Source of the DNA: an uncultured Prevotellaceae bacterium
Lineage (GTDB): Bacteria; Bacteroidota; Bacteroidia; Bacteroidales; Bacteroidaceae
Assembly: GCA_946408305.1 (NCBI GenBank)
Contig: CAMJRQ010000023.1
Location: 1-9,868 of the forward strand
Direction: 5' to 3'
Length of the DNA stretch: 9,868 nucleotides
The position numbers were made by a program, and so were the translations under genes. Below are positions 9,101 to 9,868 of this stretch, in pieces. The notes under the pieces were generated by a model. That model saw only the letters and a list, made by a program, of their open reading frames with translations, was not told the DNA's origin and ran no database searches. Within the stretch, counting starts at the first letter, position 1. Each line of letters opens with the position of its first letter.

Positions 9101-9283
9101 ACGATACCCCTGCCCCCCGTGCCCGAACGGCTGACGACCGGTCTGGTCTCTCCGCCCATGCGGCTCCCTCAGCTTGGCGTCATCTTCGACCTCAGCGGGC
9201 GCCGCCTGCCGGCCGGAACCACGTTGCGCGACCTCCCCGGCGGCATCTACGTCGTCGATGGCCGCAAGGTGAGGGTGAGGTAA
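6113..9283 (+). CDS. C10 family (streptopain/interpain-like) cysteine protease precursor
   Basis: 1056 residues. The signal peptide ends near VASAA (16-20). A Spi/propeptide-like domain follows (about 22-140, with YYYVFNAG, GFVIVSGDDRTEQILGY and the SWLQTYANDIQWL helix). A basic linker RRRSRKVYR (138-146) is the likely maturation site, just before VPSLLPCAWNQSWPYN. The catalytic domain (about 147-398) has nucleophile Cys183 in PPAGCVAVAMAQIMYYY, His334 in SSGHAFVIDGFDG, and Asn350 with Trp351/Trp353 in FHVNWGWGGMSDGWY. The 151-residue Cys-to-His spacing is close to that of streptopain. Three Ig-like beta domains follow (about 405-510, 515-622, 630-742), then a beta-rich module common in Bacteroidales exported proteins (about 745-1000) and a sorting-type tail (1018-1056). 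It is longer than streptopain and interpain A because of the C-terminal half. It should act outside the inner membrane on host, dietary or bacterial proteins. The 36-bp gap suggests co-transcription with the upstream BPL_N gene. Confidence 0.95.
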   Translation: MKKLFLVSLGALAPLVASAAPVGRAEARMLARDFLLDRGVEMQDEPAPFRAPRRGRAAAADEAYYYVFNAGDERGFVIVSGDDRTEQILGYCDHGNFHPDSIPEHMKSWLQTYANDIQWLENHNVQQSQLDVQARQMRRRSRKVYRTVPSLLPCAWNQSWPYNMYCPHYVNEDGSEGTPPAGCVAVAMAQIMYYYRYPAATTAVLENISKSYTVKTSSGTTTRTISTGSYPAGTPINWDGMRSSCSTTDEAEDVARLILYCGLSVRMSWSKSGSGSVFSRIATGLRNQFGYDQNVFVASRGNYTIDGWYDLVYDELAAGHPVGFSGNAGGSSGHAFVIDGFDGEGLFHVNWGWGGMSDGWYLLSVLKPGDQTGDGDSSTTGGYSMSQGALIGVRLPGTVVRKTDSALSTTSVSCSGTSVTATFKNETGFQGSFDVGLAVYNEANDTYSIIPRATQTLADMKEDESRSVTFNLNARLTEGVYKISPASKQTNADEWHAQYDFRNRYILATVSALRVPSLQMKEPVTSLEIDSIWFPTGCVVGNQQEVRVRIRNTGDEFYGKIMLYGGYDGQKESLGSKAAVNIRQGESVTMSYYFTPSRVGTMTLHLCNDGGSVTYASRQVEIISETSAARLSVEEITLENQLNGTIYSNRLQGSFQIKNLGDHAFNGKIKMQRWIQKSAGSTTYVSSSSNTFEISVAAGRTTTVPFQLTGLRYGLNYQLVFYYVGQSGTLGNGALWTHYFKMNPGTIYWEKDGLMKPLGDATTINAPTAACALYMSNVDVQTVRANRNSNTLYVLSGSSTTPTGLESANLVVDGRANHISLVDGQPFYVPVAFTAAEATFSHTFPATTDGTAWETFLMPFASDSITVDGVAYRLNDPSAPFCIYEFQRLGDDYLPTFAPATEIRVNTPYIIAAAPQLAGRTVTFHGRNVQFSPSVGAAYVLSSETFNQYGLTYESILRNVYALNPSGTAFAFMANKRLSALQTYFVTKLADDERPATIPLPPVPERLTTGLVSPPMRLPQLGVIFDLSGRRLPAGTTLRDLPGGIYVVDGRKVRVR
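9164..9280 (+). other. C-terminal sorting-type tail of the C10 protease
   Basis: Residues 1018-1056 include GVIFDLSGRRLPAG, then GGIYVVDGRKVRVR at the end. The pattern matches the tail of the large surface protein (YDLQGRR ... GGKKVMVK) and is typical of type IX-secreted or related Bacteroidales proteins. Surface anchoring or release through that pathway is inferred. Confidence 0.55.
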
Positions 9284-9305
9284 ACACGACGCGCTTTCTC
9301 GTTCG

Positions 9306-9349
9306 TTACACCACGGCGTAATCTTTTTACACCGTGGTGTAATTGTTTT
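9306..9349 (+). terminator. Possible intrinsic terminator formed by palindrome units 1 and 2
   Basis: Units 1 (9306-9321) and 2 (9327-9342) are inverted relative to each other and can pair at 15 of 16 positions (one C-A mismatch, 9317 with 9331) around the 5-nt loop TCTTT. The T-rich TTGTTTT follows at 9343-9349. It is well placed to end transcription of the protease gene. The stem is less GC-rich, and the T tract less clean, than in the terminator at 4687. Confidence 0.5.
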
Positions 9350-9384
9350 ACCTCACGGTGTAATCGTTTTACATCACGGTGTAA
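9306..9384. repeat. Array of four 16-bp palindrome-like units with an exact 21-bp period
   Basis: Four units start at 9306, 9327, 9348 and 9369: TTACACCACGGCGTAA, TTACACCGTGGTGTAA, TTACCTCACGGTGTAA and TTACATCACGGTGTAA. Each has TTAC...GTAA ends and a near-palindromic core. They are separated by 5-bp T-rich spacers (TCTTT, TTGTT, TCGTT). Unit 2 has the core in the opposite orientation to units 1, 3 and 4. A right-half-like piece TGTGTAA lies at 9389-9395, 11 bp beyond the last unit's right half. The array sits 22 bp after the protease stop codon. I recall similar tandem palindromes in Bacteroidales intergenic regions but cannot verify that here. Confidence 0.9.
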
Positions 9385-9541
9385 AATGTGTGTAATCACT
9401 GAGACCCCTTCCAAGAGGACCAAGATGCTCTTCGGGTGGAGGGGTGTTCGCGGGGCGGGCTTTCTTGCTGTGGATGATGTCGATGAGAATGCTGATGGTG
9501 CCGTCGTCGTAGGCCTGCCAGACAGCCGACAACGCGGAACG
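9374..9541 (-). pseudogene. Coding-like 55-codon minus-strand fragment without a start codon
   Basis: Read on the minus strand from just after a stop (TAG at 9542-9544), the frame runs 55 codons to TGA (9374-9376). Its first part reads RSALSAVWQAYDDGTISIL and continues with IDIIHSKKARP. The codons here (GCC TAC GAC GAC GGC ACC ATC AGC, then ATC GAC ATC ATC CAC AGC AAG) show the same C-ending preference as the neighbouring genes, unlike random intergenic sequence. There is no ATG, and the last residues run into the palindrome array. It may be the remnant of a decayed gene or a small gene using a non-ATG start. I do not recognise the family, and the overlapping + strand frame looks less coding-like. 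Confidence 0.35.
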
Positions 9542-9580
9542 CTAAACGCATGCACGAAATGGCTGCCGAAGGCCCCGAAA

Positions 9581-9596
9581 GTGCGAAAAAACGCAC
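9581..9596. repeat. Short inverted repeat with A-rich loop upstream of the thrS promoter
   Basis: GTGCG (9581-9585) and CGCAC (9592-9596) flank six A residues. GCACGAAA also occurs as a direct repeat at 9552-9559 and 9593-9600. The A-rich stretch up to about 9610 could act as an upstream promoter element or a protein site, but the stem is only 5 bp, so this is weak. Confidence 0.25.
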
Positions 9597-9645
9597 GAAA
9601 GGGAAAAAAATCACCGCTTTAGGCTCGTGTGTATAAACTTTTTTG

Positions 9646-9653
9646 TAATTTTG
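9646..9653 (+). promoter_or_regulatory. Bacteroidetes-type -7 promoter box for thrS
   Basis: TAATTTTG matches the Bacteroidetes sigma-factor -7 consensus TAnnTTTG exactly and is followed by CACC. No TTTG -33 box lies at the usual distance of about 19-21 bp; the nearest similar sequence is TTTA at 9618-9621, about 24 bp upstream. Transcription should start within several bases after the box, giving a leader of about 40 nt. The leader between promoter and thrS is too short for a T-box type riboswitch. Confidence 0.65.
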
Positions 9654-9698
9654 CACCCTTGAAACCAGAACCCAACCAAAACGATAACATACAGAACG

Positions 9699-9868
9699 AT
9701 GATAAAGATTACTTTTCCCGACGGCTCCGAGCGTCAGTATGAGGCTGGAGTGACCGGCCTGGAGATAGCCGAAAGCATATCGCCCCGTCTGGCACAGGAC
9801 GTGCTGGCATGCGGAGTGAACGGCGAGACGGTGGAGCTGAACCGACCCATCACGGAGGACGCCTCGGT
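9699..9868 (+). CDS. thrS: Threonine--tRNA ligase, N-terminal TGS domain (3' end beyond window)
   Basis: 56 complete codons are visible. The protein opens [17 protein letters not shown], then [25 protein letters not shown] and EDAS. This is the TGS domain at the N-terminus of threonyl-tRNA synthetase, the cytoplasmic enzyme that charges tRNA-Thr; the editing and catalytic domains lie beyond the window. ATG at 9699 is chosen because [10 protein letters not shown] is the usual family N-terminus and because an A-rich leader and a -7 box stand at a suitable distance. No Shine-Dalgarno is seen, as is normal in Bacteroidetes. In many Bacteroidales infC follows thrS, which cannot be checked here. 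Confidence 0.93.
   Translation, partial: MIKITFPDGSERQYEAGVTGLEIAESISPRLAQDVLACGVNGETVELNRPITEDAS

Noticed and set aside
9306..9384. CRISPR array
   Set aside because: Units are 16 bp with 5-bp T-rich spacers, far too short for CRISPR spacers, and no cas gene is nearby.
9386..9622. 78-residue + strand open frame upstream of thrS
   Set aside because: Its first codons overlap the palindrome array and its end is a Lys-rich run from the A-tracts. The opposite strand looks more coding-like, and there is no promoter or leader in front of it.
9654..9698. T-box or other riboswitch in the thrS leader
   Set aside because: The leader from the -7 box to the ATG is about 45 bases and has no stem-loop or T-box sequence.

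Overview
The window looks like a chromosomal segment of a GC-rich member of the Bacteroidales, most likely Prevotellaceae. Four things point there. The final gene begins like Bacteroidales threonyl-tRNA synthetase. A Bacteroidetes-type -7 box (TAnnTTTG) lies in front of it. None of the three visible start codons has a strong Shine-Dalgarno sequence; the leaders are A-rich instead. Two of the large proteins end in the '(I/V)(Y/F)DLxGRR...GxxxxxGxKVxVx' tail that is common on exported Bacteroidales proteins. The genus is inference.

Layout, all genes on the + strand. (1) Positions 2-4672 hold the 3' part of a very large exported protein. It has two copies of a GLUG-like beta-repeat module separated by about 520 residues, then a beta-sandwich-like stretch, a propeller-like region and a C-terminal sorting-type tail. 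A strong intrinsic terminator follows (4687-4730). (2) Positions 4748-6076 encode a secreted protein with a BPL_N-type class I glutamine-amidotransferase-like domain (Cys144, His271, Glu273) fused to a PPC-like beta domain. (3) After a 36-bp gap, 6113-9283 encode a C10 (streptopain/interpain-like) cysteine protease of 1056 residues, with prodomain, catalytic domain (Cys183, His334, Asn350), three Ig-like domains and a sorting-type tail. (4) A 415-bp intergenic region (9284-9698) carries four 16-bp palindrome-like units at an exact 21-bp period, a 55-codon coding-like fragment on the minus strand, and the promoter of the next gene. (5) thrS starts at 9699 and runs off the window.

How the genes may work together. 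The BPL_N/PPC protein and the C10 protease are close enough to be co-transcribed and both carry export signals, so they may form an envelope or extracellular unit for peptide or protein processing. The only intergenic promoter-like sequence I can see is at thrS. The terminator ends 17 bp before the BPL_N gene, so how genes 2 and 3 are expressed is an open question. The best candidates for something undescribed are the BPL_N/PPC plus C10 pair, the 21-bp palindrome array after the protease, and the orphan minus-strand fragment. No defence system, mobile element, CRISPR array, rRNA or tRNA gene is evident.
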